This document shows positions 1-9,108 of a stretch of 64,000 nucleotides of DNA, piece after piece (the stretch's first letter is position 1; every line of letters begins with the position of its first letter). The position numbers and the translations under genes were made by a program. This DNA is from Anaerolineae bacterium (GTDB lineage Bacteria; Chloroflexota; Anaerolineae; Aggregatilineales; UBA2796). Location of the stretch: contig JAHBVJ010000022.1 of NCBI GenBank assembly GCA_019637615.1, positions 62,001 through 126,000 of the forward strand, in the 5' to 3' direction. Below the pieces are notes generated by a model that was not told the DNA's origin, searched no databases, and saw only the letters and a list, made by a program, of their open reading frames with translations.

Positions 1-2549
1 GTGCCTCCGCTGCACTCCGCGTCGCCACCTTCAACGTCGAAAACCTCACACCGCAAGACCCGCCGAGCAAATACGCCGCGCTCGGTTCGCAGATCGTCAA
101 CAACTTGCTCGCGCCCGACGTTATCGTGATCGAAGAGATTCAAGATAATAACGGCACTACCAACGACGGCACCGTGGATGCCAGTAACACATGGAACGCG
201 CTGATCAATGCCGTTGTGACCGCTGGTGGCCCAACCTACCAGTATCGTCAGATCGATCCGGTCAACGGTCAGGATGGCGGCGCGGGCGGCGGCAACATCC
301 GTCAGGGTTTCCTGTTCAATCCAGCGCGTGTAACCTTCGTTGATCGTGCGGGCGGCACATCCACCACGCCCAACGCTGTGGTATGCACCGCTGGTGAAGC
401 GCAGTTGCAGTACAGTCCGGGGCGCATCGATCCCGCCAACACGGCATGGTCGAGCAGCCGCAAACCACTGGCAGGCGAATTCCTCTTCAACGGACAACGC
501 CTGATTATCATCGGCAACCACTTCAATTCCAAAGGTGGCGATAGTCCGCTGTTCGGGCATATCCAACCACCCGTCCTGAGTTCGGAGGCGCAGCGTGTCA
601 ATCAGGCGATCGTCGTCCATGACTTCGTTTCGCAAGCCCTGACGTGCGAACCGAACGCTAATGTGGTGGTGTTGGGTGATTTGAACGACTTCGAGTTTTC
701 GCTGCCCATCCAGACCTTACGTGGCGCGCTCCTCGATAATATGATCGAAACCTTGCCTGCCAATGAACGCTACAGTTATGTGTACACGGGCAACTCGCAG
801 GTGCTCGATCAGATTCTAGTCAGTCATCACCTGACCACAGCAGCCTCGCCGGAGTATGATGTCGTTCACATCAACGCCGAGTTCTTCGACAACGCGCTCC
901 CCGGTTCTGTCCGGACGAGCGATCATGATCCTAGTGTGGTCGCGCTGAACCTGCTTGCGCCGACGCCTACACCGACCAATACGCCTACGGCCACTGCCAC
1001 CGACTTGCCGACGAATACACCGACGGCAACCAGTACGCCGACAGCCACCGATACCGCCACTGACTTGCCGACGAGTACATCAACGCCGACAGCCACCGAT
1101 ACCGCCACTGACTTGCCGACGAGTACACCGACGGCGACAGCCACCGACACTGCCACTAACTTGCCGACGAGCACATCAACGGCAACAGCGACTGATACGG
1201 CGACTGATCTACCGACGGCAACCAGTACGCCGACAGCCACCGATACCGCCACTAACTTGCCGACGAGCACACCGACGGCAACAGCCACCGATACGGCGAC
1301 TGATCTACCGACGGCAACTAGCACGCCGACAGCTACCGATACCGCCACTAACTTGCCGACGAGCACACTAACAGCGACAGCAACCAATACTGCTGTGCCG
1401 GATACTGCGACGCCGAGCAATACGCCTGTACCGCCGACAGAGACGTCATCAGCAACGCCGTCCAATACAGCGTTGCCATCGATGAGTTTCTATCGAGCCA
1501 TCAATCTGGGTGGTGCGGCGCAGGTCATCGATGGTCACAACTGGGAAGCGAACACAGGCTCAACGCCGAACTTCGCGACCAATGGTTCAGCGACGTGCAA
1601 CCCGTACCAGCCACTGACGCCGACCACGGACGCCAGCCGCACCGCCATGATCCAGTGCTATCGTGAACACTGGGCCTTCAACGTGCGTATGACGAACGTG
1701 CCCGCCGGAACCTATGTGGTCTACTTGTACGTGTGGCAAAACTGGAATGATCCGTCAACGGGTAGCTACGGCATCACGTTGGAAGGTCAATCCGTCGCCA
1801 CCTACGACCCCGGTCATGTTGCAGGCGTCTGGACAAAACTCGGCCCGTGGACAGTGAATGTCACGGACGGCACGCTCAATCTGACCACGACAGGGCCGCG
1901 TTTGGCGAACCTCTCTGGCCTCGAAGTCTACTCGGCCTCCGGTGCGCCGCTGCCCACGGCAACGGTAACGGCCTCGCGTACAGCGACAGCCACTACAGTT
2001 GCTGGCTCCGCCACGCCAACGCGCACGGCGACGGCTACTGGTGTTGCTGCGACATCGACCCCGACGCGCACGCTTACGCAGACGAACACACCGGGTGCGC
2101 CAACGGGCTTCTATCGTGCCTACAATCTTGGTGGGCCGTCTCTCGTGATCGATGGTCACACGTGGTTGGCGGGCAGCGCGTCCGACCTAACCGTAGATAG
2201 TGCGACGACGCAGTGCAAGCAAAATGTCGCGCTTAATCCGGCCACGGATGCGAACCGTGCCCAGATGATCCGCTGCTACGCCACGGGCACAGCACCGAAC
2301 ATCACCATCGACAACGTTACCAACGGTGCATACGATGTCTATCTCTACATCTGGGAAGACAATACGCCGTCTACGTTCTCCGTCTCCATTCAAGGTGGGC
2401 AGGTCTACGTACCTAACATCAACAGTGGCGCGGCGGGTTCGTGGCAGCGTTACGGGCCATACCCGATCAACGTAACAGGGGGGTGGGTCTCGATCGACAG
2501 CAATGGCGGTCAGGCCAACTTCTCAGGCGTTGAGCTGTATCGCCGCTAA
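1..2549 (+). CDS. Secreted endonuclease/exonuclease/phosphatase-fold protein with two C-terminal malectin-like domains (5' truncated)
   Basis: The frame is open from the window edge, so the true start lies upstream. The protein begins with RVATFNVEN, typical of the first strand of the endonuclease/exonuclease/phosphatase fold. Family hallmarks follow in order: EEIQDN (catalytic Glu, about 132-137), NHFNSK (about 519), GDLND (about 676) and a terminal SDHDP (about 917). A Thr/Pro linker of about 170 residues (958-1476) leads to two homologous modules of about 140 residues, each starting FYRA.NLGG..VIDGH.W. These resemble malectin-like carbohydrate-binding domains; that is inference from pattern. 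Likely an exported nuclease or phosphodiesterase tethered to a glycan. Substrate unknown. Confidence 0.85.
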   Translation, partial: ASAALRVATFNVENLTPQDPPSKYAALGSQIVNNLLAPDVIVIEEIQDNNGTTNDGTVDASNTWNALINAVVTAGGPTYQYRQIDPVNGQDGGAGGGNIRQGFLFNPARVTFVDRAGGTSTTPNAVVCTAGEAQLQYSPGRIDPANTAWSSSRKPLAGEFLFNGQRLIIIGNHFNSKGGDSPLFGHIQPPVLSSEAQRVNQAIVVHDFVSQALTCEPNANVVVLGDLNDFEFSLPIQTLRGALLDNMIETLPANERYSYVYTGNSQVLDQILVSHHLTTAASPEYDVVHINAEFFDNALPGSVRTSDHDPSVVALNLLAPTPTPTNTPTATATDLPTNTPTATSTPTATDTATDLPTSTSTPTATDTATDLPTSTPTATATDTATNLPTSTSTATATDTATDLPTATSTPTATDTATNLPTSTPTATATDTATDLPTATSTPTATDTATNLPTSTLTATATNTAVPDTATPSNTPVPPTETSSATPSNTALPSMSFYRAINLGGAAQVIDGHNWEANTGSTPNFATNGSATCNPYQPLTPTTDASRTAMIQCYREHWAFNVRMTNVPAGTYVVYLYVWQNWNDPSTGSYGITLEGQSVATYDPGHVAGVWTKLGPWTVNVTDGTLNLTTTGPRLANLSGLEVYSASGAPLPTATVTASRTATATTVAGSATPTRTATATGVAATSTPTRTLTQTNTPGAPTGFYRAYNLGGPSLVIDGHTWLAGSASDLTVDSATTQCKQNVALNPATDANRAQMIRCYATGTAPNITIDNVTNGAYDVYLYIWEDNTPSTFSVSIQGGQVYVPNINSGAAGSWQRYGPYPINVTGGWVSIDSNGGQANFSGVELYRR
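958..1476 (+). repeat. Coding minisatellite encoding a Thr/Pro linker
   Basis: Imperfect tandem units of about 36-60 bp encode blocks such as [16 protein letters not shown]. Units alternate between [16 protein letters not shown] and [10 protein letters not shown] forms, as expected from unequal exchange or slippage. A second, shorter Thr-rich linker lies at about 1957-2095. The reading frame is kept throughout. The same repetition keeps several other frames open, which are not genes. Confidence 0.85.
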
Positions 2550-2567
2550 CATCAACCGCTAACTTAG

Positions 2568-2602
2568 TGCCGCTCTTTGGAACCAAATTCCAAAGGGCGG
2601 CA
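2568..2602 (+). terminator. Hairpin after the nuclease-fold gene
   Basis: A 15-bp stem (2568-2582 with 2588-2602, one T.G pair) with a 5-base loop starts 19 bp after the stop codon. No T-run follows at once; T-rich tracts come at about 2652-2668. Probable transcription end. Confidence 0.55.
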
Positions 2603-2702
2603 GCCTCAGCCCTCCACACGTATACACGTATGATGGGATTTCCTGCCATCAATTTTTACAACTTTTTTATCATGCCTTCACAAAACACAGACAATCAGCC
2701 TC

Positions 2703-2730
2703 TTGACTTCCTGCTGATCGCTGCTAGAAT
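2703..2730 (+). promoter_or_regulatory. Sigma70-type promoter of RNA element copy A
   Basis: TTGACT (2703-2708), 16-bp spacer, TAGAAT (2725-2730). The same TAGAAT box, with a TTGAcc or TTGAta box 17 bp away, sits at the matching place in copies B and C. No coding sequence with a ribosome site follows on this strand. Confidence 0.65.
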
Positions 2731-2736
2731 ATGAAA

Positions 2737-3028
2737 GCTACTCGTTCTATGTCTTGGTGGTAGCTTGGCGGCTCCGCTCAGACCAATGGAAACCGAGGAC
2801 AGCACACATCAGTGGTTGTCACCCCTCCACGCCAGTTACATGCAAGCGCCACACAGGTGCGTAACGGAGGGGGCTGCAATCTCATATCATACGAGCCAAT
2901 GTCAGGTCAACGTCATGCTCGTGCGGAATTTCCGCAAACCCCATTTCAGAACACGCTACGAAACATACGAATGAGATCGCCAATGATCCCATCTTCTCCT
3001 TAGCAATGGATCATTTCAGGGATCATTT
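2737..3028 (+). ncRNA. Candidate structured RNA, family copy A
   Basis: Noncoding stretch aligning over its whole length with copy B (9936-10222, minus) and at both ends with copy C (40826-41127, minus). It holds GTTCTATGTCT (2744-2754), a long interrupted helix (CCCCTCC 2822-2828 with GGAGGGG 2866-2872; GTTAC 2835-2839 with GTAAC 2861-2865), a 44-base block identical to copy B (2881-2924), the hairpin TGCGGA-ATT-TCCGCA (2922-2936) and a terminal hairpin AATGATCC (2982-2989) with GGATCATT (3008-3015). A second GGGATCATT lies at 3019-3027. The start near 2737 is inferred from the promoter. Function unknown. It may be a trans-acting RNA or a mobile noncoding element. Confidence 0.6.
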
Positions 3029-3048
3029 GCCTTGGCTAGGCGTGCCGC

Positions 3049-3918
3049 TCACACCTCGATCTGCATCCCATCGTACGCAAACTCGTAGATCGGCCTTCCG
3101 CCGGATTGCGCGGTCATCTGCTTGCCAAGCTGCTGGAACTGGTCGAATGTGAGCTGATCGGAGTGGTTGAGGTGCATGAACAGCACGCGCTTGGTATCGA
3201 TAGCCTTTAGCATCTCCATCGTTTCGACGTGGGTCGCCTCGCGGATCAGGATCGGATGGTCGGGCGGGATGTGCCGTTTGCCCGTCAGCGGATCGAACTC
3301 GAACACGCCCGCAGGCAGGATGGTCAGATCGAAGTTGCCGAGCCACGCGGGCGGCTCCCAGTTGTTAAGCTCGTCCATGCAGATTAGCACGCGGCGGCTG
3401 GGCGTCTCGAAGATGAAGCCGCACACGTAATCTTCCGCGAGGATGAACGGCGTGATCGTGCAGTCCCGCCACGTGATCTGCTTTCCGGTGGGCACGATCT
3501 GCATTGCCACCACGCCTGCCCGCTCAAGGTACGTCATACGCGTTGTCAGGTCATGATGCTGCGAGAACGTCTCCGCCACGCGTTCCGGCACGAAGACGGT
3601 GGTGCAGTAGCGTTTGGGCGACACCTGCCAACTGATCTCAGGGTCGTAATTCGCCTCGAATACCCGCGATCCAGCCGTGTGGTCGGGGTGCCAATGGCTG
3701 TATAGGGCGGCTTCGACATGGGCGATCTTGGCGCGGTTCAACTGGATGCTGCTTTCCTCCGGCGTATCGATCACCATGCTTAGGTCGTGGATGAATAGCG
3801 ATGGACAATAACGGGTATACGGTGCGCCCTTTTCACGCGCTTCGCTGCATGAAGGGCAAGTACAAAACGGACGCGGGACGGGATGCGCGCCGCCAGCGCC
3901 TAAGACTTCGATCCGCAC
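3049..3918 (-). CDS. PhnP-like MBL-fold metallo-hydrolase
   Basis: A 289-residue cytoplasmic protein of the metallo-beta-lactamase fold. HWHPDH at residues 75-80 is the dinuclear metal motif, and later Asp and His residues (MDELNN, LNHSDQ) fit the remaining ligands. CTCPSC near residues 19-24 resembles the Cys cluster of PhnP-type phosphodiesterases, which act on cyclic phosphate sugars. That resemblance suggests, but does not prove, phosphodiesterase activity. No phn genes are nearby. It is transcribed divergently from the glycosidase-like gene at 4072 and reads toward RNA element copy A. The 153 bp between the divergent genes shows no clear promoter to me. Confidence 0.85.
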   Translation of the reverse strand: MRIEVLGAGGAHPVPRPFCTCPSCSEAREKGAPYTRYCPSLFIHDLSMVIDTPEESSIQLNRAKIAHVEAALYSHWHPDHTAGSRVFEANYDPEISWQVSPKRYCTTVFVPERVAETFSQHHDLTTRMTYLERAGVVAMQIVPTGKQITWRDCTITPFILAEDYVCGFIFETPSRRVLICMDELNNWEPPAWLGNFDLTILPAGVFEFDPLTGKRHIPPDHPILIREATHVETMEMLKAIDTKRVLFMHLNHSDQLTFDQFQQLGKQMTAQSGGRPIYEFAYDGMQIEV

Positions 3919-4071
3919 GGATGCGTTCTCCTCAATTGGCCTGTCATGTGAATCCGGTTAAGATTATGCCAGCAACGAGCAAAAGGCGACTGTGCAATTG
4001 ACCACCGCTCATCCAACTCCGAACGTTGGCGCGGTGATGGTTGGGTAAGGTGATCTAACCCAAGTAAAGTA

Positions 4072-5457
4072 ATGAGGGCGTATGCGTTGAACCGATCTCA
4101 GCGAATTCGAGTATGGCTGTTTATCTGTGTTTGTCTGCTATGCCTCAACGCTGTTCCGGTCAAGGTCACCGCACAAGACCCTCAACCTATCGAGCCGCAC
4201 CTTGGCTACGGCATCCACGTCGGCCCCAACACCAACGTCAATTACACCGATGTCAACGATCTTCGCATGGATTGGGTGAAAATCTACGAGCCGGGGCAAG
4301 CCGGAGCCTTCGGCAACAAGCGCATCTTGCTGCGTCATGATGTGATCTGGCCTCAAGATTGGAACGCCTTCAAAGCCAACCTCGCGGGCTTCGTCGCGGG
4401 CTTGGGATCGCGCATCGACGCCATCGAGTACGGCAACGAGCCAAACCTCGGCAGCGAATGGCATGGGCGCACGCCGAACGCGTGGGAATATGTGCAGGTG
4501 CTGCGGGTCGCCTATCAGGTCACCAAATCCGTCAACCCCAATCTGATCGTTGTCTCGGCGGGACTCGCCCCTACCGTCACGCTGCCCAACCGCGAAGCCA
4601 TCAGCGATCTTGAGTATGCCCGCGAGATGATGGAGAACGGCGCGGGGCAGTGGTTCGACGCCTTCGGCTACCATCCTTATGGCTACAACATGCCGCCGGA
4701 AGCCGATCCGAACGGCAAGCAGCCGCTAGTCTTCCGCCGCACCGAGTTAATCCGCAAGATCATGGAGGAAAACGGCGTCTACAAGCAGATTTGGCTGACC
4801 GAGTTCGGCTGGCTGCGCGATCCCGGTGAGGATGGCGTCGGCTGCTCGGACGCCAACCCCGATTTCAGCGGCTTTGCGTGGTTACGTGTCCCCGGCGTGA
4901 CACAGGCGAACTATCTGGTAGACGCCTTCAAATATGCGCATGAAAACTGGCCTTGGGCGGGGCCAATGTTCGTCTGGAACCTCAATTGGGGGCTGATGAC
5001 GTGGCTACCCCCCTGTGATCATCGCCGTTGGTTCGGCGTGTTGACGCCAAGCGGCGCGCGGACTCCCGCCTTCTTCGCCCTCGCGCGGATGCCGCACTAC
5101 TACAGCAACTACACGCCCAAGATCGAGGTTGAAACCGATGATCTGGTTGTCAAAGCCTCGTTGGCCTGTCCCAAACGCATGTTAATGGGCAATCTCTCCG
5201 TGCAAAACATCGGTTATCCAGCGAACGTCAAATTGGATATTCAGCCCGTCAACGGCATCGATCCGCCCTTCGTGGAAATCAAGCCGAACCAAGCCAAGAT
5301 CGGGGATAAAGTGTCAATCTACGTGAACACGGAAGGAGTCCACACGGCGGGGCAGTATCCCGTCTACATCAACGTCCGCTACTCGATTGGCGGGCAGGTG
5401 AAATCGCAGAGTATGCAGGGCTTCGTCATCATCACCGAAAACGTCAGCGATTGCTAG
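4072..5457 (+). CDS. Secreted clan-A glycoside hydrolase-like protein
   Basis: A 461-residue protein with an N-terminal signal segment (about residues 13-34, ending near VTAQ). The body looks like a TIM-barrel glycosidase of clan A: GNEPN holds a candidate acid/base Glu at about residue 123, and TEFGW a candidate nucleophile Glu at about 244, the usual spacing for two catalytic Glu at the ends of strands 4 and 7. HPYGYN and FVWNLNWG are also typical of the barrel. A beta-sandwich-like tail of about 100 residues follows. The substrate cannot be told. It may act on extracellular polysaccharide. Distant members of such families sometimes bind without cleaving, but both Glu are present here. Confidence 0.75.
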   Translation: MRAYALNRSQRIRVWLFICVCLLCLNAVPVKVTAQDPQPIEPHLGYGIHVGPNTNVNYTDVNDLRMDWVKIYEPGQAGAFGNKRILLRHDVIWPQDWNAFKANLAGFVAGLGSRIDAIEYGNEPNLGSEWHGRTPNAWEYVQVLRVAYQVTKSVNPNLIVVSAGLAPTVTLPNREAISDLEYAREMMENGAGQWFDAFGYHPYGYNMPPEADPNGKQPLVFRRTELIRKIMEENGVYKQIWLTEFGWLRDPGEDGVGCSDANPDFSGFAWLRVPGVTQANYLVDAFKYAHENWPWAGPMFVWNLNWGLMTWLPPCDHRRWFGVLTPSGARTPAFFALARMPHYYSNYTPKIEVETDDLVVKASLACPKRMLMGNLSVQNIGYPANVKLDIQPVNGIDPPFVEIKPNQAKIGDKVSIYVNTEGVHTAGQYPVYINVRYSIGGQVKSQSMQGFVIITENVSDC

Positions 5458-5459
5458 AT

Positions 5460-5487
5460 GTAGCCCACCGAAACCTCGATGGGCTGC
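5460..5487. terminator. Hairpin between convergent genes
   Basis: GTAGCCCA (5460-5467) pairs with TGGGCTGC (5480-5487), 8 bp with one wobble, in the 46-bp gap between two convergent genes. Likely serves both strands. Confidence 0.5.
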
Positions 5488-5503
5488 GGGTAAGCGACTT
5501 CGC

Positions 5504-6802
5504 CTAATTCTGCTGCGAATACTTCAGCACCTCGTTTACCATCACATCCGTGAACTGCGCCATCGTGCCTTCTTCAAGGCCATGTCCGCCGTTTTCAAAC
5601 CAGATCAATTCCTTATGCGGCGCTTGCAGCACATTGAAGTATTCTTCCACGAGTGAGGTCATCGCGTTGACATCGTTCCGCCCCGCGAAGATGTACACAG
5701 GCACATCCAGCTTGGCGGCTTGCGTCGTAAAATCGAGATCGCTCAACTGCGGATACACCGCCTCGAACGACTCGTACAGCCCCCGGAAGTGGTTCACCTT
5801 GTCGATCAGCCCGTATTCCGGCGAAAACATCGGGATCAGCGGCACCACCACCGAATAGGGCAGCGTGCCCATGTATTCGTTCAGCACATCCAGATAGGCC
5901 ACGTACTTCAGCGCCAAGCCATCGCCCACATACGGCGGTGGGCCGTTGCGCCGCAACTGTTCGACGCCAGCCGTATCGCCGCGCTCGGTTAGATACTGGA
6001 TCGCGAACTCGTAGCCCATCACATCGTTCTCGGTCGTATTAATCATCTGACCGTTGCCGATGTAGGCATAATACAAGTCGGGGTGCTGCTGCACCAGCCA
6101 AATGCCGACGATGCTCGTCCACGACACGCCGTATACGTACACTTTCTGCTTGTCGAACCGCTGGCATAGCATCTGCGTCAGCGCGTAGGCATCATCCACA
6201 AACTGCTGCGGCGTCAGCGACTTGATCGGCACGGCGCTATAAGATTTTCCCGTTCCCGGCTCATCCCAACTGACGACGACGAAATGCTCCTCCAACGGCT
6301 CGAACAACGGACGCATGGCGAACCCGCCCGCGCCCGGCCCACCGAGGCCGAGATACAGCAAAATCGGCTTGCTTACGTCCTTACCACGAATCGTGATCCA
6401 CTGTTCGCTGTCGTTGAGGTTGACCTTTTCCAGCAGCGCGATGCTGTTGGGGAGCGGATTGCCCTGCGCGTCTGTGATCGGGGGTGTCAAGGCCAGCACT
6501 TGCGACAGCGCCACCGCCGCTGCTGCCACAAGCAGCGCGCCGCCAAGCATCACGGCGACGCCTTTCAGCGTCCACTTGAACTTGAACGCGAGGATCAGAA
6601 GTGCCAGATCAGCTAATGTCATCAGCGTAATTGCCCATAGGGGGACTCCCGTGCCAAGTAGCAGCAGCAAGACGGGGATCAGCAACACGACGAACACAAT
6701 CGCCGCCAGCAGCCTCAGCACTGCCGTCACGAGGCCGGATAAAACGTGGTTGATCGGGGAGGGATTAACGGTAGGTTTGAGGTAACGAACGTCGGTACTC
6801 AT
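5504..6802 (-). CDS. Membrane-anchored alpha/beta hydrolase (prolyl aminopeptidase-like)
   Basis: Start chosen at the ATG at 6802, because AAAGG on the minus strand lies 6 bases before it. ATGs at 6808 and 6853 are also in frame. The 432-residue product has about three hydrophobic segments in residues 25-105, then a hydrolase domain. GLGGPGAGG (about 152-160) matches the HGGPG oxyanion motif of S33 peptidases. YGVSWTS places the nucleophile Ser at about 227. GRNDVN and NGGHGLEEG supply plausible Asp and His. The family cleaves N-terminal Pro or other small substrates. The active site would face out or in depending on an uncertain segment count. Confidence 0.8.
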   Translation of the reverse strand: MSTDVRYLKPTVNPSPINHVLSGLVTAVLRLLAAIVFVVLLIPVLLLLLGTGVPLWAITLMTLADLALLILAFKFKWTLKGVAVMLGGALLVAAAAVALSQVLALTPPITDAQGNPLPNSIALLEKVNLNDSEQWITIRGKDVSKPILLYLGLGGPGAGGFAMRPLFEPLEEHFVVVSWDEPGTGKSYSAVPIKSLTPQQFVDDAYALTQMLCQRFDKQKVYVYGVSWTSIVGIWLVQQHPDLYYAYIGNGQMINTTENDVMGYEFAIQYLTERGDTAGVEQLRRNGPPPYVGDGLALKYVAYLDVLNEYMGTLPYSVVVPLIPMFSPEYGLIDKVNHFRGLYESFEAVYPQLSDLDFTTQAAKLDVPVYIFAGRNDVNAMTSLVEEYFNVLQAPHKELIWFENGGHGLEEGTMAQFTDVMVNEVLKYSQQN

Positions 6803-7030
6803 AAACATCCTTTGGGTCGGAATCTGTGAATACGGCAGTCGGCTCGCGGGCATCAGGCAAATCGAACTCCCGCCACCTGTATGGTACCGAGCGTCCTAAC
6901 GCTCAGACATGGGAAATCATCGCGGAAAGCAGGTGACATTCATCATGTCTGACATCACGCTGATAACACTCATCAAACGTTGACCAAGTCACTATCGATG
7001 CTGCGTTATAATGCGGCGCAGGTGTCGGCA

Positions 7031-8434
7031 ATGATGAAAGTGTGTGTTTTGCGGATAGAGCGGTTTGATTTAGCGATAATCGCGACGCTGGCAGTGCTGT
7101 TGTCCGGCATTGTGGCTACCGTCGCGGCGGGTGACCGCGCCGGAATCGGGATCACGGATTATGCCCCGCGTGATCTCGCCAACACCCGCACATCGCTGCA
7201 CATCACGTTCAACGAGCCGATGGATACCACTAGCGCCGAAGCCGCCTTGATGATCGATCCCGCCACGCCGGGGAAAATCACATGGACGGGCAATCAACTC
7301 ATCTTCACGCCGAACGTGGCATGGCTGCCAGAGAACAGCTATACCATCACCGTGAAAGCGGGCGCACAGAGTCAGGCCGGACGCAGCCTATTGAGCGATT
7401 TGCGCTGGTCGTTCGGCGTCGATGCGCCCAAAGTGGTGTACCTCGCCCCCGCCTCGCAAGAAAACAATCGGGTGCCGGATTTATGGCTCGTCCCACCCGG
7501 TGCGCCTGACCAAGCCCGCCAGATCACGCATGAACCGCTTGGCGTAGTCAATTTCGCGCCGTCGCCGGATGGATCGAGCATCGCTTACGCCGCTAACATG
7601 CGCGGTGGCACGACCGATCTGTTTTTGCTCATCGTCGCGACGGGCGAGACACGCCGCTTGACGCAATGTATCGAAGCCATCTGCCAAGCGCCGGACTGGA
7701 ACCCTGACGGTGTGCGCATCGCTTACGAGCGTATCGAGCTGAACAAGAACTTGCCGAGTGTAGACGCGGGCGCGGCACGCACATGGATCGTCAATGTGCG
7801 TGATCTATCGACTGCGCCGCTGTTCAGTGAATCGCAACTGCTCGGCACGCTGCCCCATTGGTCGCCGGACGGCAGCAAGATCGTGATGTATGATCGCAAC
7901 CTCGGCGCGACGGTCATCTTCGATGTGACGACGGGCGAGCGCCAGCAGCTTGACAACTACGGCGGCGACACGGGCGAATACCGCTTCGATCCCTCCGGCA
8001 CGTGGCTGGCCTATCCCCGCCTGATCGGGATCGGGCAGTTGTTCACCACCGAGATGTGGATGGCGGATTTCCGTGATAAATCGACGCATTCTCTGAGTGG
8101 CCCCGATGGGACGCCGGTGGAAGACTACACACCCGCGTGGAACCCCGCCGATGGCAAACTGGCAGTCTCGCGCCGCTATCTAGATGGCAGCGGGCCGACC
8201 ACGCGGCAGGTTTACATCATCGATCCGAACACCGACGGCGCAACGCCCTTGTTTGTCGAGGATGGCTTCCACCACACGGCGATTCACTGGTCACCGACAG
8301 GCGATCAACTGGTGATGATGCGGCGACCTGCCGATAACAGTGATGTCGCGCCGGACATCTGGGTTTATGATCAGCGTACAGATAAGCTCACCGAACTGGT
8401 CAAAGATGCCTATCTGCCGCAGTGGATACCGTAG
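7031..8434 (+). CDS. Ig-like plus PD40 (TolB-type) propeller exported protein
   Basis: Start set at the ATG at 7031, which follows AGG at 8 bases and places a signal/anchor segment (IIATLAVLLSGIVATV) near the N-terminus. A TTG at 6980 and an ATG at 6998 are upstream in frame. After the anchor comes a domain of about 100 residues with the SLHITFNEPMD..., FTPN... and YTITV pattern of bacterial Ig-like (Big_5) domains. About six PD40 blades follow, seen as repeated APSPDGSSIAY, PDWNPDGVRIAY, PHWSPDGSKIV and PAWNPADGKLAV. Such propellers bind proteins and have no enzymatic residues I can see. First gene of a probable operon with the thioredoxin-like gene 29 bp downstream. Confidence 0.8.
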   Translation: MMKVCVLRIERFDLAIIATLAVLLSGIVATVAAGDRAGIGITDYAPRDLANTRTSLHITFNEPMDTTSAEAALMIDPATPGKITWTGNQLIFTPNVAWLPENSYTITVKAGAQSQAGRSLLSDLRWSFGVDAPKVVYLAPASQENNRVPDLWLVPPGAPDQARQITHEPLGVVNFAPSPDGSSIAYAANMRGGTTDLFLLIVATGETRRLTQCIEAICQAPDWNPDGVRIAYERIELNKNLPSVDAGAARTWIVNVRDLSTAPLFSESQLLGTLPHWSPDGSKIVMYDRNLGATVIFDVTTGERQQLDNYGGDTGEYRFDPSGTWLAYPRLIGIGQLFTTEMWMADFRDKSTHSLSGPDGTPVEDYTPAWNPADGKLAVSRRYLDGSGPTTRQVYIIDPNTDGATPLFVEDGFHHTAIHWSPTGDQLVMMRRPADNSDVAPDIWVYDQRTDKLTELVKDAYLPQWIP

Positions 8435-8463
8435 AGACCATGTAGTAATCGTGATCAACCACC

Positions 8464-9108
8464 ATGACTGAACTACCCGATCAACCCTCACCCGTTACGC
8501 CACCTGCCACGACTTCAGATGCACCAGCGCGTTTGAGTCCTGCGCTGGTGCTGTTCATAATTCTTCCCCTCGTCGGCCTGATCGCGGCGTTCATCGTCGC
8601 CAGCGGACGCGGGAGCAGCACGACCATCACGCAACAACAGCCACCACCCGTCACCTACATCCCCTACACGCTGATCAACAACCCCGCGCCGGACTTCACG
8701 CTGAACACGTTGGACGGCAAAACCATTAGCCTGAGCGATCTGCGCGGAAAATGGGTCTTCCTGAATTTCTGGGCGACATGGTGTCCACCGTGCGTAGAGG
8801 AAATGCCCGAACTGCAAAAGCTGCACGATGGCGGCTACGATACCGATCCCTCGCAGATCGTAGTGCTGGCGGTGGACAAAGCCGAGGATAAAGCACAGAT
8901 CGAAAAGTTCATGACCGCCAATAACCTCTCGCTACCCGTCGCGATGGACAGTGATAATGTCGTCAGTGGGAAGTACGTCGTGGTGAATTTGCCAATTACG
9001 TATATCATCGATCCACAGGGGATGGTGCGGGCGCAGCATATTTCGCCGTTGACCGCCGAGATCATCCCGCTGTTTCTGGATCGGATCAAGCAAAACAAGT
9101 TTTCATGA
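8464..9108 (+). CDS. TlpA-like membrane-anchored thiol-disulfide oxidoreductase
   Basis: 214 residues. One transmembrane anchor at about residues 28-47 is followed by a periplasm-facing thioredoxin fold. WCPPC at about residues 106-110 is the redox CXXC site, in the FWATWCPPCVEEMPEL context typical of the TlpA/ResA group. The cis-Pro loop is LPITYIID. Members of the group reduce apocytochromes or other exported Cys proteins; no cytochrome maturation gene is adjacent. The stop overlaps the next start by 4 bases (ATGA at 9105), so the two are translationally coupled. Confidence 0.9.
   Translation: MTELPDQPSPVTPPATTSDAPARLSPALVLFIILPLVGLIAAFIVASGRGSSTTITQQQPPPVTYIPYTLINNPAPDFTLNTLDGKTISLSDLRGKWVFLNFWATWCPPCVEEMPELQKLHDGGYDTDPSQIVVLAVDKAEDKAQIEKFMTANNLSLPVAMDSDNVVSGKYVVVNLPITYIIDPQGMVRAQHISPLTAEIIPLFLDRIKQNKFS

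Noticed and set aside
958-1476. The Thr/Pro minisatellite as a CRISPR-like or regulatory repeat array
   Set aside because: Unit lengths vary, there are no unique spacers, and the array stays in frame inside a coding region with a clear linker role.
2812-3003. Short plus-strand frame in RNA copy A sharing the peptide ISYEPMSGQRHARA with a minus-strand frame at 9976-10302 in copy B
   Set aside because: The shared peptide comes only from the 44-base identical block. Outside it the frames disagree, no ribosome site precedes them, copy C does not keep the frame, and the differences between A and B preserve base pairing instead of codons.
2737-3028. The three-copy element as 6S RNA, tmRNA or RNase P RNA
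   Set aside because: Those are normally single-copy and longer or with known cores. Three copies within 64 kb and the absence of their signature motifs argue against it.
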